A model generated the notes under the pieces. That model was not told the DNA's origin, made no database searches, and saw only the letters and a program-made list of their open reading frames with translations. 64,000 nucleotides of DNA from Aldrovandia affinis (taxonomy: Eukaryota > Chordata > Actinopteri > Notacanthiformes > Halosauridae): contig JAINUG010000136.1 of the NCBI GenBank assembly GCA_029706075.1, positions 464,501 to 528,500 of the forward strand, written 5' to 3'. The first letter of the stretch is position 1. Every line of letters begins with the position of its first letter. Below are positions 21,101 to 32,978 of this stretch, in pieces. The translations under genes and the position numbers were made by a program.

Positions 21101-24100
21101 TTTACAGAAAAAGCAAATAGATCTATACAAGCACACATAATTGTGAACTTGAATTAACTGAATGTAAAATAAATGTAACTGCTGCTGGGAAGACAAAAAA
21201 AGATCTCAGAGAGCCCAGTAACACCTGACCCAAGGCAATTACATTAGTGGGCTTCTGCTACACTGGTAAACAATTACAATGTTTCACAATTTTTCAGTGG
21301 AACCAAATGACTGCACATAATGATAATGCCTTTAGTAAAGTGAAAAATAAGTGCAGGGCCCCCAGGTGGCGCAACGGTAAAGGCACTCACCCGGAGTGCA
21401 ATTTGCCCACTTCGGCCGGGGTTCGATTCCCCCAGCTGTACCAGTCCAACTCTGGCCGGGAGTACCGCTAGTGGGCGCCAATTGGCTGTCTGCCCCAGGG
21501 AGGGAGGAGGGAAGCCGGCATGAGCTCGCTGCAGAAACCTTCTCTGGCTGTATCGGAATCACGTCGGCGATTAATGGGTTCCATCTCGGAGGAGGCAGTT
21601 CGTCATTCCTGCCACTACCAGTATCAGAATAGGCCAGCAGCGGGCTTGTGGGGGAGGGGGGGTAGTTATAGAATAATAAATGGCCACCAAATTGGGAGAA
21701 AAATGGGGAGAAAAATGATATATATATACTTTTTAAAAGTGCAAAATATCTCCTCATTATCAATGATGCAGTGCCTTAGATTGATCTGAACCATGTCTGT
21801 CCCTCCCCCATCTCTGGGCATAGATTATCAGGCCCACTGCAACCTGCTGCAGATTGACACATTCTCACTTAAATGTGATTCATCTCCAGGCTGCATTCAA
21901 GTTAATTGACATCTTCAGCCAAGTAGAAGGGTTCAGTTTTTTGGGTGAATTTCCACTGTTCTTTCTGTCAGGCAATATAAAAGGCTATGCGACATGGGGC
22001 CACTTTACTTCTGCCTAGTAACCATAGCAGAAAACCAGGGTCATGAACAGCCAATCAAATGAGAGTGAGAGGTACTGTAAAAAATATCTTTTTAAAAGAT
22101 GGTGGTAAAACTAGCGGTATAGTTCAGTCAGGCAAATAGCTGCTTTCTGAGTCCAATGTCCTCTTAGTTTCATTAAAGTGTGGAGTATTTTAACTTTGAG
22201 TAAGCATCTGATTTTCTATGTGAAATATGCGTTCACAGCTACATTCATGAATATGCAATTTTGCCATTTCTGACTAAACTCAATGAACACCATTCGGTTT
22301 ATCCAGTGTGGCTATCAGATAACAGGTTAACAGTATAAATACTGGCTGTGGGGCCTAGAAAGATTGTGGTCTGTAATAATCAATGGCCATAGCTTTTAGT
22401 GAACACCTGTTTTAACATATGTTTCTCCCAAGCTTGGGCACACATTTTAGATGATTAATTTCAGGACAGGTAAATGTTTAATATAGTTAACAACCTAACA
22501 GCAGATGTTTCTCTAAGAATAAATATTTACTTTTCTGCTTTTTGGACTGGTAGATTGTTTGCCATCCTGTAATGGAAATCTAGCACCTCTTAATCTCTCT
22601 GCTGATTGGCTGAACTTGGTGGCGGGCCTACACCAGTGGGGTCTGACCTCATTCGATGGAAAACTGTTGAGTCACACGTCCCTCAGGCATCAATAAGCAC
22701 GTTTGCGTCATGCGCAAAAAATAACGACCCTGGTCTTTAAGGACTGTGAACTCATGATAATTGGAGAACTCTTTGTTGCTGAAGAGTGCAGCCCAGGTTG
22801 CTAGGATATAAGGAACAATACTGTGTATGTTGTGTTTACAATCTGAGCTGTGGCAGAGACCATTTCCACTTGGAGGTACAACTTGAAGAGGGTCCCTGTC
22901 TGTACCATAGGGTATCCAACACGACCCGACAATCCAGCTCACTTGATTCAATGTGAACATTGAGTGGCTGCCTGTGTGACCCTGGCTGTTAATTTGGCAG
23001 TAATGAGCCTATTGGAGATGAATGGCTGAAGTCCCACATGTTAATGTTATTGTTAAGATAGCAATGGGTGTTTTATCCATCCATCCATCCATCCATTGAA
23101 TTCCTGGTCAGGGTCGGGGGGCTGGAGCCTATCCCAGCATGCGTTCCGGGCGAGAGGCAGGAATACACCCTGGACACACATCCATGATTTTATTGAACTG
23201 TAAATTGGCCACACAATGATTTTTTTCTTACTGTGATTGAACAAAATAGAACCAAAAGAATCTTTGGTAATTAGACTCTTAATATTCAGTCACTGGTCCC
23301 TCTCGCTAGGCAATGAGGATTCTTAGAGTGGGAAAGGTTACAGTGGTGGATACACTTCAAAAACAAGTGCAAATGCTCTCTCATTCGGATAACTGCAGTC
23401 TGAAGTTGCCGCTGCCCCATTTTAATTAACCCCGCTCTCAAGTGATGAGCAGTGTCACAGCAATTAACCCCAACCTTAATCGAAGGCACTTTTCTGCTGA
23501 GCCTTTTTGTACCAGAATCTGCAGAATATTCCTGATGCCAAAGGTACACTTGTATCCTGTGGCAGCCGAGCCATCACCCTAAACCTTTTCACACAGATGG
23601 CTACGTTTCACTTTTAAAGCCATTACTGTGTATATTGCTCAGTGGTTTATACACGAAATAAATTTTCGTATTCCCTTGAATAACCGATCGCTCTGTCTGC
23701 GTTCCTCTTAGCCGTTCTCTGGTCCTCGAGCCTCGGCTGCGGTCCTTCGCCTCCGTCGAGAGCTCCGCGATTCGCTGCCCTACGAGGCCCAGATGATGTC
23801 ATACCCACCAGCAGCCAGTGTGGAGGGGAGGGGCAACGAGCTCTACTACCAGCCGGAAGGATGGAGAGGGCAGGGCATGGGGCAGGCCCTGCAGCGACTG
23901 GTGGAAGACGACCGCAGGAGGGACCAGGAGGCGGCTTACCTCACCGGCTTGCTCCGCCTCCTGAACGACGGCGACGGCAACGCCCAGAGGGCGGCGAAGC
24001 CAGAGGACGACGAGGACGAGGAAGAGGAGGAGGGGCGGCCTAGGGATTTCGGGGGGTCCTACCCACCCGATTACGACGAGACGGACCAGGGCATCAGCAT

Positions 24101-26308
24101 GGCCAAACCCCAGGCCGCATGGCAGGGCCTCCTGGACCCGCAGCTCACGCAGGCTCTGCTCAATCGCTACAGGCAGGAGAGACTGCTGCAAGCCAGACTC
24201 AGCAGCAACAGGCTGCAGGACACCCGGGGAGAGCCTGGGGCCGACGAGAGGGAGGAGGAGGTACTGAGGTGAGAGGAGGAAGACCCAAAGCAGCAATCTT
24301 GCAGGGTGGCAGTGTAGTATAATGGTCAGGGAGCTGGGCTTGTAACTCAAGAGCTTGCAGGTTCGATTCCCAAGTGGGACACTGCTGTTGTGCCCTCGGG
24401 CAAGGTACTTACCCTGAATTGCATCAGTAAAAATCCAGCTGTATAAATGGATTGCATGTAAAAGAAATATAAGAGCATCTGCTAAATGCCTAAATGTAAT
24501 GAAACAAGGAAATCTATTAATTTAACAAGCAGAGCCTTTACACAGGGCATTGGTAGATAAAGATGGGCAAGTACTGTGCAACGTTCTTGCCATTGGATTC
24601 TACATTAAATGGACCGTGAGACTAGTCCATCATGCTGGTCGTTCTCTGCACAGCAGTGGGAGGTGTTTTCAGTGTTCATTTATAACAGAACCCAAAGCCC
24701 AGGAGCCAGCTTGCAGCGCGGGGCACAATCTGTCTCAGCCCAATCTTAATGTCTGGTCAGGCCTGGCTGAATCTAACATGATGAGATTTCAGAAGGCACA
24801 AGTGGGTAGGCTGCCAAGCAACCGAAATGTAAGTCACAGTCAAATGCCACAACAACATGGCCATCTTAATAACACAGACTGTAAGAGTAGTCACAGTCCA
24901 ATAAATAATTAAGATAATGTGAAAAGCAACAACAGATACAATTGCTGGGTAATATGGGCCCGGCTACATCAATGACACTGGCATCGTTGAACACTGATGA
25001 TAGTCATGATAGCAAAACAACTGACTAAAGATAGAGATTGAAACAAAACGTTTACCAGGCTTAAGGACCAGTGGTTCCACGTTGTTGTGTTAATTACTTT
25101 TTAAAATCCAGTGCTTAATTTGTAAAATAAGAGATGCCGGGGACAACCACCCCCCCCCAAACCACACACCCCCGGAGGAAAAAGGGTAAACTTTTCCTAC
25201 CTCTGTGTCGCTGCATTTCTGCATTTCTGCATTTCTGCATTCTATTTACATTTGTAATGTTCACTGGACGTAACGTTGTTTAATACCAGTTTAAAACGCG
25301 ACGCATTGTTGTCGCACTTTAGATATTTATAAGCTCTGATTCTGAGTAAGACATTTGCTGGGGCGCAAAATCGGATTCTTGGCATTTAATCTATCTAAAT
25401 CAGTGGTCTCAAACTCAGTGCCATGCAGGGCCATGTGTATGCTGGTTTTTACTGCAGCCTCCGCTTTTGATTAGATAATTAGTTCCATTATTTGCTAAAT
25501 TATCATGTTGGCTTGTACATAATGTATATAAAGTGAAATTAAATATTTTTGTTATCTAAATAATAATTGTTGAGTATATTCTGTGCATGCATATGGCTAA
25601 ATGAGTAGTTGAGCCAATTAAGGCAGCAGTAATTGGTTGGAATGAAAACCTGCATACACATGGCCCTTTGTGGCACTGAGTTTGAGACCACTGATCTAAA
25701 TTAAGCACTGCTTTAATGCCAACAGGTCATTGTACTAGATAAGGCCAGATTGTACATGACTGTTGGGGGGTCTAGGCCTGGATTCTCTTTTGCTAATCGT
25801 TCTGTGACAATGTATTTGTAAAAAGTGCTACACAACTGCATGGATTTTATTTGTATAGTGACCTCCTGTTGTATTGTAAAAAACGCATATTTGAAAAATG
25901 CATATTTCCCTTTTTTCCCCATTCAGGTACCTTGTTGGACGCGTACTGTCCAACCTAGCGTCTGACTCCCCCCAGAGCCCCCCCGCCCGCCTGGCAAAGC
26001 GGGACCTGGGGGCTGTGGTTGGAGGGGTGGCGGGGGGAAGGGCGCTGAAGAGATCTCGCCGCTCCCTGGATTCCACCCCGCTCCCCTCCTCCCCCAAATA
26101 CGAGCCCTCGCTGCTGAGGGTGAAGAGGCTGGAGGACGAGGAAGACAAGATGGCCGCCGCGGCGCATAATCAGCCCCGCGCGGGGCTGCAGAGGATGAAA
26201 CGCATTGACAGCGACACGCAGCAGGAGAAACACAGTCGCAAGAGGCGGGCCATGACCTATGACCCCAACCTGCTGGCTCAGCGCATCCTACAGTACCTTC
26301 CGCAATAG
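14059..26308 (+). CDS. pcsk1n: proSAAS, PC1/3 inhibitor precursor (gene span, three coding exons)
   Basis: Coding exons 14059-14130, 23712-24268 and 25927-26308 join in phases 0 and 2 to give 336 residues. proSAAS is a granin-like secretory precursor of neuroendocrine cells that inhibits and chaperones the convertase PC1/3. Signal peptide about 1-24 (SAVFLLLSIALL core). A furin-type site RLRR is at 37-40. The acidic middle (about 100-110) is followed by LLDPQLTQALLNRYRQERLL and by YLVGRVLSNL, equivalent to the mammalian RYLLGRIL helix. The inhibitory LLRVKR is at 272-277. It is longer than the human protein (260 residues) because of extra sequence after the inhibitor motif, with further basic sites and an unusual C-terminal peptide. 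Identification rests on order of motifs and on position beside hdac6. Confidence 0.9.
14832..14867. repeat. (GA)n microsatellite
   Basis: Pure GA run followed by a G-rich stretch, in pcsk1n intron 1. Confidence 0.9.
16312..16663. mobile_element. hAT-type MITE
   Basis: Ends are imperfect inverted repeats (CAGGGGCGTGGCTAG against CTAGTCACGCGCCTG). Flanking 8-mers are TGCAAGAG and TTCAAGAG, one mismatch, as expected for an 8-bp hAT duplication. No coding sequence. Confidence 0.65.
17847..18181. repeat. (CA)n compound microsatellite
   Basis: About 335 bp of CA repeat with GTGCACAC, CATACATA and CACATTCACAGATT interruptions, the last repeated three times. Apparent long Thr-His or Cys-Val reading frames are artefacts of the repeat. 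Confidence 0.95.
18182..21355. other. pcsk1n intron 1, middle part
   Basis: Mostly non-repetitive. A CpG-richer segment at about 18840-19160 (CACGCGCTC, ACGCGCAGAC, GATGCGCGAGGCGC) stands out from the AT-rich flanks and could be an enhancer or alternative promoter. GT-rich sequence at about 20540-20600. No exon identified. Confidence 0.4.
21356..21736 (+). mobile_element. tRNA-derived SINE (family 1 relative)
   Basis: Head GGTGGCGCAACGGTAAAGGC (box A) and GGGGTTCGATTCC (box B); body CTGGCCGGGAGTACCGCTAG and AATTGGCTGTCTGCCCCAGG, shared with the SINEs of the micro-exon array. Flanked by AAGTGCA direct repeats. Confidence 0.85.
21737..23711. other. pcsk1n intron 1, distal part
   Basis: Non-coding. 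Contains an interspersed-repeat fragment with an (ATCC)n run at 23073-23180. No other repeat or exon recognised. Confidence 0.45.
23073..23180. repeat. Interspersed repeat fragment next to (ATCC)n
   Basis: An ATCC run followed by CCTGGTCAGGGTCGGGGGGC, GGAGCCTATCCCAGCATGCG and ATACACCCTGGACAC, a sequence met very often in fish genomes. The exact family (LINE 3' end or SINE) is not certain from the sequence. Confidence 0.5.
23712..24268 (+). CDS. pcsk1n: pcsk1n coding exon 2
   Basis: Acceptor CTCTTAG; donor CTGAG/GTGAGA, phase 2. Encodes residues 25 to about 210: the RLRR site releasing the N-terminal SAAS-like region, a glutamine/arginine-rich helix (QALQRLVEDDRRRDQEAAYL), an acidic EDDEDEEEEE run, a DYDET motif and the helix LLNRYRQERLLQARL. 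Confidence 0.88.
24305..24505 (+). mobile_element. tRNA-derived SINE (family 2)
   Basis: GGCAGTGTAGTATAATGGTC head, box B GCAGGTTCGATTCCC, GGGCAAGGTACTTACCCTGA body and a GAGCATCTGCTAAATGCC tail. It sits 37 bp after the donor of pcsk1n exon 2. Confidence 0.85.
24506..25926. other. pcsk1n intron 2
   Basis: Contains the SINE at its start, a short (GCATTTCT)n run near 25212-25240 and the hAT MITE at 25401-25693. Otherwise nothing recognised. Confidence 0.5.
25401..25693. mobile_element. hAT-type MITE with perfect 8-bp target duplication
   Basis: Terminal inverted repeats CAGTGGTCTCAAACTCAGTG, extended into long palindromic arms; both flanks are ATCTAAAT. No coding sequence. Good ends suggest a relatively recent insertion. 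Confidence 0.85.
25927..26308 (+). CDS. pcsk1n: pcsk1n coding exon 3 (C-terminal region with PC1/3 inhibitor motif)
   Basis: Acceptor CCCATTCAG. Encodes YLVGRVLSNL, then basic processing sites AKR (233-235), KRSRR (251-255), RVKR (274-277), RMKR (299-302) and RKRR (314-317), ending QRILQYLPQ and TAG. LLRVKR matches the conserved inhibitory segment. The last 19 residues, after RKRR, would be released as a discrete peptide. Confidence 0.9.
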
Positions 26309-29300
26309 GGAGGAGGGGGAGAGGGGGAGAGAGACGTGGCTACATCAACTGCACATGCCTACACGCTGCACACGGACACCCACACAACACAAAACAACAA
26401 TATCCGCTTGCAAGGAAATAGTCAAAGCTGTCTGCTCCAGAGAGAATTTTCTTTCAAAACAAACAAACAAAAAATATCCAGAAAATATCCAGTCTAGGCT
26501 AAAAAAAAAAATCAGTTACTCTGCTTCAATATAACTGCAAAGCTGCTAAATATGTTCGGAGAATTGTTATTTTTACGGGGGAGCTGAGTGATGGTTTTGA
26601 AAAATGCTCCCCTTGGGGTTATTGCATTTTTGAGTCAGTCTGTGCGCTTTTCAAATTCTTTTCGAGTCCTTCCTTGATCAGTAAGCAGTCATGCATTTAG
26701 AAAAAGGAACACTAAACAAACACTGAACACTTTTATTTTCCTTTCTTTTCTGGCCTTATAGCATTCTGGAGCCAAAAGGAAGCAAAGGGGCAGAGTCTAC
26801 TCTCCAGTGAGAGCAGAGACCATCACCAGCCCTCTGCCCTCTTTCCTTCCCCAAACCTGATTGAAATCACGTCAAATTAGCCTCACCGCCAAATTTACTG
26901 TAAATGAGCACGATTTTGTACAATCTTCATTGAGTCTTTGCAACCGTTTTCATTTGTGCTCCAGAATGCTGTGAAGGCACACTGTTATGTTTCCACATAC
27001 AAAGGTGTGTGAAACTGGTGTTTTAAACTGGAGTCAGTAAACAGTCTTGACCACACTCAGCTGTGGAAATTGGACCACCTGCTCAGTGAGGCCCTTTGTG
27101 TGAAGCCATAATTGGATTTTGGCCCATCCATTGTTACATTTAAATGTCTAAATATTTTGTCTACATGTGGATGCTCATTGGCTGCAGCCTGAAGGGGGGT
27201 GGGGGACATTCCCATGGCAACTTGAGTAACAAATGCTTGGCATTTTTGTAGTTTATTTGAACACCGCTTGGCACAGAATTTACATACGGTATGGCACATC
27301 TAACGAATATCTTTCGGCGCTGCCCACACCAGCCCTGATCCAGGATGTTGCAGGACATGCATAAGAATACATAATGACGAGAACAGGACAACAGGCCATT
27401 TGTTCATCTCGATTAATTTATTCTTATTTAGGTCAAGCCACTCTGTGGCACTCTTAGAAATTGCAATTTGTCGGTAGCGTCACCCAGGGAGGGAGGGATT
27501 CTGTCTGCCGGGAACATAATAAATGATAAGACATATCAGTGATGTTGTTTCACGTGTTAATAAGGGTTACCAACATTTCTGTCGGCAGATGTATTGATCT
27601 TACAGAACACACGTAGAAGATAATGACCTCCCCTCCTTTGCCTCCACTGAACACCATCGCCAAAGTAGAACACGTCTGCTCTTCAGTCACACGCGCACCC
27701 GTGTACAGTCAACGGCCGGGGAAAACGCACGCTTCGTAAAAACGAGCTCCAACGGGTGCACCGCCAGTAATACAAAACACACAGTGTACTGTACGCATCA
27801 CCACCGGACCCAGGGAAGATGTTCATAAATACTTTATTAGAACGGCACATATGTTGAGCACGAATAACTGTTACAGCAGGAGAACATTGTAAAGAGCAGG
27901 GAGAGGTCCACCTAGTCACCACACCGAGACGAATGATGAATCCGTATTTTACGAAACAACTGAGTGACTGACTCACAGAGTAACATGTCCATTAAACAGA
28001 AGGGAACCAACTTGACTCCCAAGGCTGCTAGCTCTTATGCACACACCCCGCAAAACACAGGCTTACAGGAACATTGAAAATCGCATCTCAAATTGCTACC
28101 TTGGTCTTCTTTTCAGCAATAGTGTTTATTTCCTTTCTGCTTCGCCAGTGGCTTGAGCAAATTGCCAATGTAAAACCTATTCTGGATCATACGGCTTCAC
28201 TTGTCCTCCCTTAATATATATTTTTTGCTCATGTTTTATTCTGTGACTTTGTCTGTGGGTGGTGGTGGTGGTGGGGGGCAGTGGTTCCAATTATTGTAGC
28301 TTTTTTCAATATTTGTGCAGGCTGAGATCTTGTACAAAAATACATTTGCTCACTGAACTTTTCGCAGACTGGATCACAGTATAATTATAATAAATTTCTA
28401 TGTGAAAATGTGTGACAAATGTGTTTCCTGTTGCTGTTCCAAGACCCAATTTGCTTCATATATTGCTGACAAATACTTGTGTTCAATTATTGCTGTTTTT
28501 CATTGATGTGAAATAAATTCCCTCGAACTGCAAGCATGCTTAGAACAAGAAGTCATGCTATAATCACACAAAATACAAGAAATAAATCTTGGATTTGAGA
28601 TGTAATGTTTTTGCCTGTTTTAATGGCTACTTTGCCAACATATCTTATAATTATACAGTATCTATATATACAACGTGGCCATCTGAAACATCCTTTGTCT
28701 CTATTTTCTCTGTGTAAAATGTACATTTAGAACAGTTTTTAGTTGACTTCCAGCAGTAAAAACAAATGGAATAGCGTTTTTAGCAAGTCAACCAATTTCA
28801 CTTCAAAGCCTGATACATTTACGATAATGGGAAACAGCTTATGTTGGCAGAAAAAAGTAATTGTCAACTATTTCCCTGAAGTAAATCTCATGTAACCCTT
28901 CTTGATCACGTTTGCAGTAGGGAACGTGATGCCCTCTTACCGGATTAAATAGTAGTCAAGACTGGCTGCTTCTTAGTTCTGGCACCATGACTACACCATT
29001 TATATTTTTATATTTTTATCATTATATCATTATTGCCACCCATCCCACATTCTGGAGCTTTATCTTTAATGATATTAACACAAACACAACACCTTAAAAA
29101 TACCAAGGCAGTAACAAGACGTCATGCAATTAAAAACCATCGATTATTGATCATAATAAAAGCAAAGTTCAAAAACTACATTTACAAAAACATATTGAAC
29201 ATAGCAACAGGTGATACGACAAGAGACCGACAGCAGCTGGTGGCCTTTGAAAGTAATTCACAGTAATTCAGTATTTTTGAATTCCCCCAAAAAAATGATG

Positions 29301-30494
29301 AAAGGATAGTTAAATAACCGAAAGTCACAGAGACGCATTTCTGCTCCCAGCAGTCAAAGATAGTAGGAAATTAAATGGTGACAGACAGAATCTACTGACC
29401 CTAAATGCAGGTAAAAAATAAGGAAACACCATCCTTGGAAAAAGAGGGACAGGGGAGATATTTGCTGCTTTTATTGACGTTTGAATTGCTTTGTTGTTTG
29501 TTTTTATGGTCTCATCATTGCGGGCTGACATCAGGTGTAAAATGGAATCCACAAATCCCCCACCTACTGGCACTGCTGACAACAAGACCGCTGCTCCTGA
29601 ATGGCACTCTGTCCTTTCCACTTTCTCCCACTCTCTAACTACCACTTTGACACCACATGACAGAATGTCAAATGCAGGAAAAACATCCCTGTCTCTCATC
29701 GCAGGGGGGGAAGAAACGGGGATGCTGTTGCCAGGTGACCGTGTATTATGTAACCTGAATCTTGCTTGGAGATGATGTAATGCTGAGAGGGGGAGCAAAC
29801 TTTTTTTCTTTTTTTTTTTTCTTCCTTGTTTTCTTTTCTATACTAAGAGAGAACGATGATGTCATCAGATCACCGCCATCTAAAAGAGAGACAGGGATTG
29901 GATATAAGGAAGGGAACGAGGTGCAGCAGAGTTGTGAGGGAGAAATAGAACAGGGGGGAATGCAATGAGACAGAGGGGGGGAAAATGGAGACAAAGGAAG
30001 AAATAATTCAACAATAAGTAAACGATTTAGTTAGAAGAACACCTTATAAAAGAACATGAACAGAAGACCATGAGAAACGGTGACCATAAGGGTGATCTAC
30101 CTCTCAACGCTGGTTACCAAGTAAAAGCCTCACCCAGCCCTTGAATGTCATCGTGAAAAATGTCAACCGACATTCTCATAACCAGATATTTCACACTGGA
30201 CTAGCACAGTCAAACTGAACAAAGTTAGTAGCAATACACAATATGATATTGCTCATGTACAAATATATGTTCAGGCTTGTAGCATGGGAGTGGTCGGCCC
30301 TCCGGAACCAAGGACAGCTCCCCAGGAGCCAAAGTGGGGCAGCTGTCCGGTGCTGAACCAGGGAGACGGCTGTGTTCAATCCGTCTGTCAGGCAGCAGTC
30401 CCACATTCGGTAATCAGGATGTGCTGCCTTAAGGCACAGGCACACACAGCCTCTACATGAACTCTATGCACCAGGCAATGCATTCTCCCCTTCT
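26309..30494. other. pcsk1n 3' UTR and downstream intergenic region
   Basis: Possible polyadenylation signals (AATAAA) occur near 27517, 28389 and 28508; the actual end is not determined. A T-rich run lies at about 29800-29840. Open frames at 27683-27976 and 29325-29798 show no protein features. No gene called. Confidence 0.45.
30339..30357 (-). promoter_or_regulatory. RE1/NRSE-like sequence with compressed spacing
   Basis: On the minus strand it reads TTCAGCACC directly followed by GGACAGC. Both halves match the REST/NRSF site, but the usual two bases between them are missing. Lies between two genes of neural type. Binding is uncertain because of the spacing. Confidence 0.3.
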
Positions 30495-30665
30495 CCTCTC
30501 TCTCTCTCTCTCTCTTTCTCTCTCCCCCTCTCTCTCTCCCTCCCCCCTTCTCTCTGTCTTTCTGCCCCCTCCCCCTCTCTCCTCCCCCCCCTGCCCCCCT
30601 CCATTTCTCTCTCTCTCTCCCTCCTCCTCTCTCTTGCTCTCTATCTCTATCTCTTTCTCCCCTCC
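30495..30665. repeat. (TC)n / C-rich low-complexity tract
   Basis: Pyrimidine-rich run of CT, CCCCCT and CTCT units, about 170 bp. Confidence 0.9.
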
Positions 30666-32035
30666 CCCATTTTCCTCAGTTTGATTTGTCTCACTCATGG
30701 GGACATGTCCACGCCCCTTCCCCAGCATTTCTGTCCAAATAAACAGGATGTAAATATGTAAGTATTGGTGAGCATTAAACTGATGTTTCTCTCCTAAAGC
30801 TGTGCATGAATAGAAAACACTCTACAGATATTGAATATTGAAATCTTGGGACAAGAAGATCAAAAATGATGTGCGTTAAGCCAATATCATCGTTGTTTAA
30901 CAGAATTGTGGACCCAGAAGAGACAGCACTGTAGATGGCACACATTATATTACAACTAATAAATGAATTTAAAAAATAAAAAAATAAAAAAATTTAAACA
31001 TGAGAAATGTCTACAAATATTTATGAAAAAAATATTTTGTGAATCATTTAACTAATGGCACAATTACTTAACTTTGCACAATTTATACAACTTATATCAT
31101 CGTTGGGAAATACCTATGTTTTCATTGGCTTTCTGGAGATTTACCTCTGTTGCATTCACATGCCACTCAAACTCATAAATGTTCAAATTCAGAAATATTT
31201 ATCACTTTGGCACTATGATTTCAACTGTGATTATATATTTTTTTTACTACAGAGCTCCTTTTCATATTCCCCATTGAGTAAAAATGTAGCTTGCTGCCAT
31301 AGCCCCAGTATTCTGTCAAGCACAGGCTGTGTACAAAAATATATAATGATGAGTCAAAAGGTGAAAGGAACGATGATGACATAAGAACTCGGCGGCTGTG
31401 AGCGACCAATCAGAGCTCTAGCGTCTGAGCTGCTGTCACACAGACTCATCGTCCTCGTTGCAGCTTGTGTGCGTGAGCCTCTCGCCCCTTCACACTGCAT
31501 CGCGTCATATTTTCACACATTTAATCAGGCCACACTCATTAAACATTTATTAACATTTATTAACATTAACATTAAATTAACTTGATTGCACTGGTCGATC
31601 TGCCGAATGTGTTTTGAGGAGAAAAAACTATCTTCGGTATTATATTGATATTATATGTTATTTTATTTATTATAATTATTGGTATCAAATTATTTCATTT
31701 CTGAAATAAACATACTGGAAAAGACTATTCAATTTACGGGAAACCATCTCTTAATATTGTTATCATAAAAGATTTTTCCCATTTATCTTGTGAGTGATAA
31801 TAATGTGCATCTGGGCCCGTACATATGAAGCACCTCAGAGCAAGAGTTGATCTAGGATCAGTTTAGCCTTTTAGCTCATAATGGGTAAGATAAGGATATG
31901 GACAGGAGAAACCTGATCCTAGATCTGTTCTCCATATTAGAGCAGGGCAGTGCTGTGAGAAAGTGTTGCACCATGTGCACCAACCCTTTACTGCATGTAC
32001 TGTATAATATATCCTTAATTCATATTACATTAATG
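30666..32035. other. Intergenic region
   Basis: AT-rich non-coding DNA with no exon, SINE or transposon recognised. Confidence 0.4.
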
Positions 32036-32109
32036 GAGAGGGTTTTTCCAATAATCACTCAGTCCACTTTGACCAAAGTGGACTGAGTGAGTTTTGGAAA
32101 AACACTCTT
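32036..32109. repeat. Near-perfect hairpin (inverted repeat)
   Basis: Arms of about 33 nt meeting at a 4-nt loop; core CAGTCCACTTT, GACC, AAAGTGGACTG. It directly precedes a 5'-truncated SINE. Confidence 0.75.
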
Positions 32110-32133
32110 CAGATATACTCCCTTTGCTTTTTT

Positions 32134-32402
32134 CGGCGATTGGCTGTCCGCCCCAGGGAGGGGGGAGGGAAGCCATCAGGAAGTTCGCTGCACACAGTCG
32201 GAGAACCGGAGTTACAGCCTGGCTAGTGCTGTCTCGGAGGAGACGATACTTCGCCTTTGTCACTGCCGGTCACTGGGCTACAGCAGCAAACTCACAACAC
32301 GAGGGGGGGATTGACATGAAAAATAGAGGGTGTAATTGGCTACTAAATTTGGAGAAAATGGGATAAAATCACAAATTCAAAAAAAAAAAAAAAAAAAAAA
32401 GT
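32134..32402 (+). mobile_element. 5'-truncated SINE (family 1 body) with poly(A)
   Basis: Starts inside the body at GATTGGCTGTCCGCCCCAGG, continues through the GTAATTGGCTACTAAAT segment seen in the SINE at 52050, and ends in an A run. The tRNA head is missing. Confidence 0.75.
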
Positions 32403-32978
32403 GTGCAGTGGTGCCCGCTGAGAGAGGGGGGGAAGATAGGAAGACCTCACCTGCCTCCCTGACAGACAGCTCTGACCGGTCCTACGCTGATAACAGAAAC
32501 CCAGTCACTGGAACAAGGGAGAATGAGTGACAGGTTAGTGACGCTTTGCAGCAAAAAGACATCGCTTCAGCCTCAGTGGATATCCGCCATGTGAACGTTT
32601 TCTTTGCCCGTGCTCTCAAACTGTACTAGAAATGTCATAGAAATGTAATCCACTGCTGTAATTGATCAATTAAGTGCTGAGTAACAATGAAAACCAGCAG
32701 CACCCTGCAGCTCCCCAGGACCAGGGCTGGCCACCGCTGTAAAAGTGCAAGTCTAAGCAGGACAGAGCCAGAAATGATTACCAGTGAAAGTTTAAAATAG
32801 CACCCGGTGGGTCTGTGAGATATTAAAATTCAGGGAAGGTGTTGAGCTCTATCAAGGATTCATAAATCAGTAACTTGAATATTTCTGATACGCCCCCAAC
32901 TGAACCCTTTTTCCCCATGTGTATGCTATGGAGAGCTGTTGAGTTATTGTTGTTGAGCTGAGCAGGGACACGCCTGTG
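32403..32978. other. Intergenic region
   Basis: Non-coding. A CAGGGCTGGCCACCGCTG segment near 32724 resembles a hAT terminus, but no partner end was found. Confidence 0.35.

Noticed and set aside
23799..24350. 183-codon minus-strand frame opposite pcsk1n exon 2
   Set aside because: Antisense shadow of a GC-rich, charge-rich coding exon.
29325..29798. 157-codon open frame downstream of pcsk1n
   Set aside because: Low-complexity composition, no motif and no splice or promoter support.
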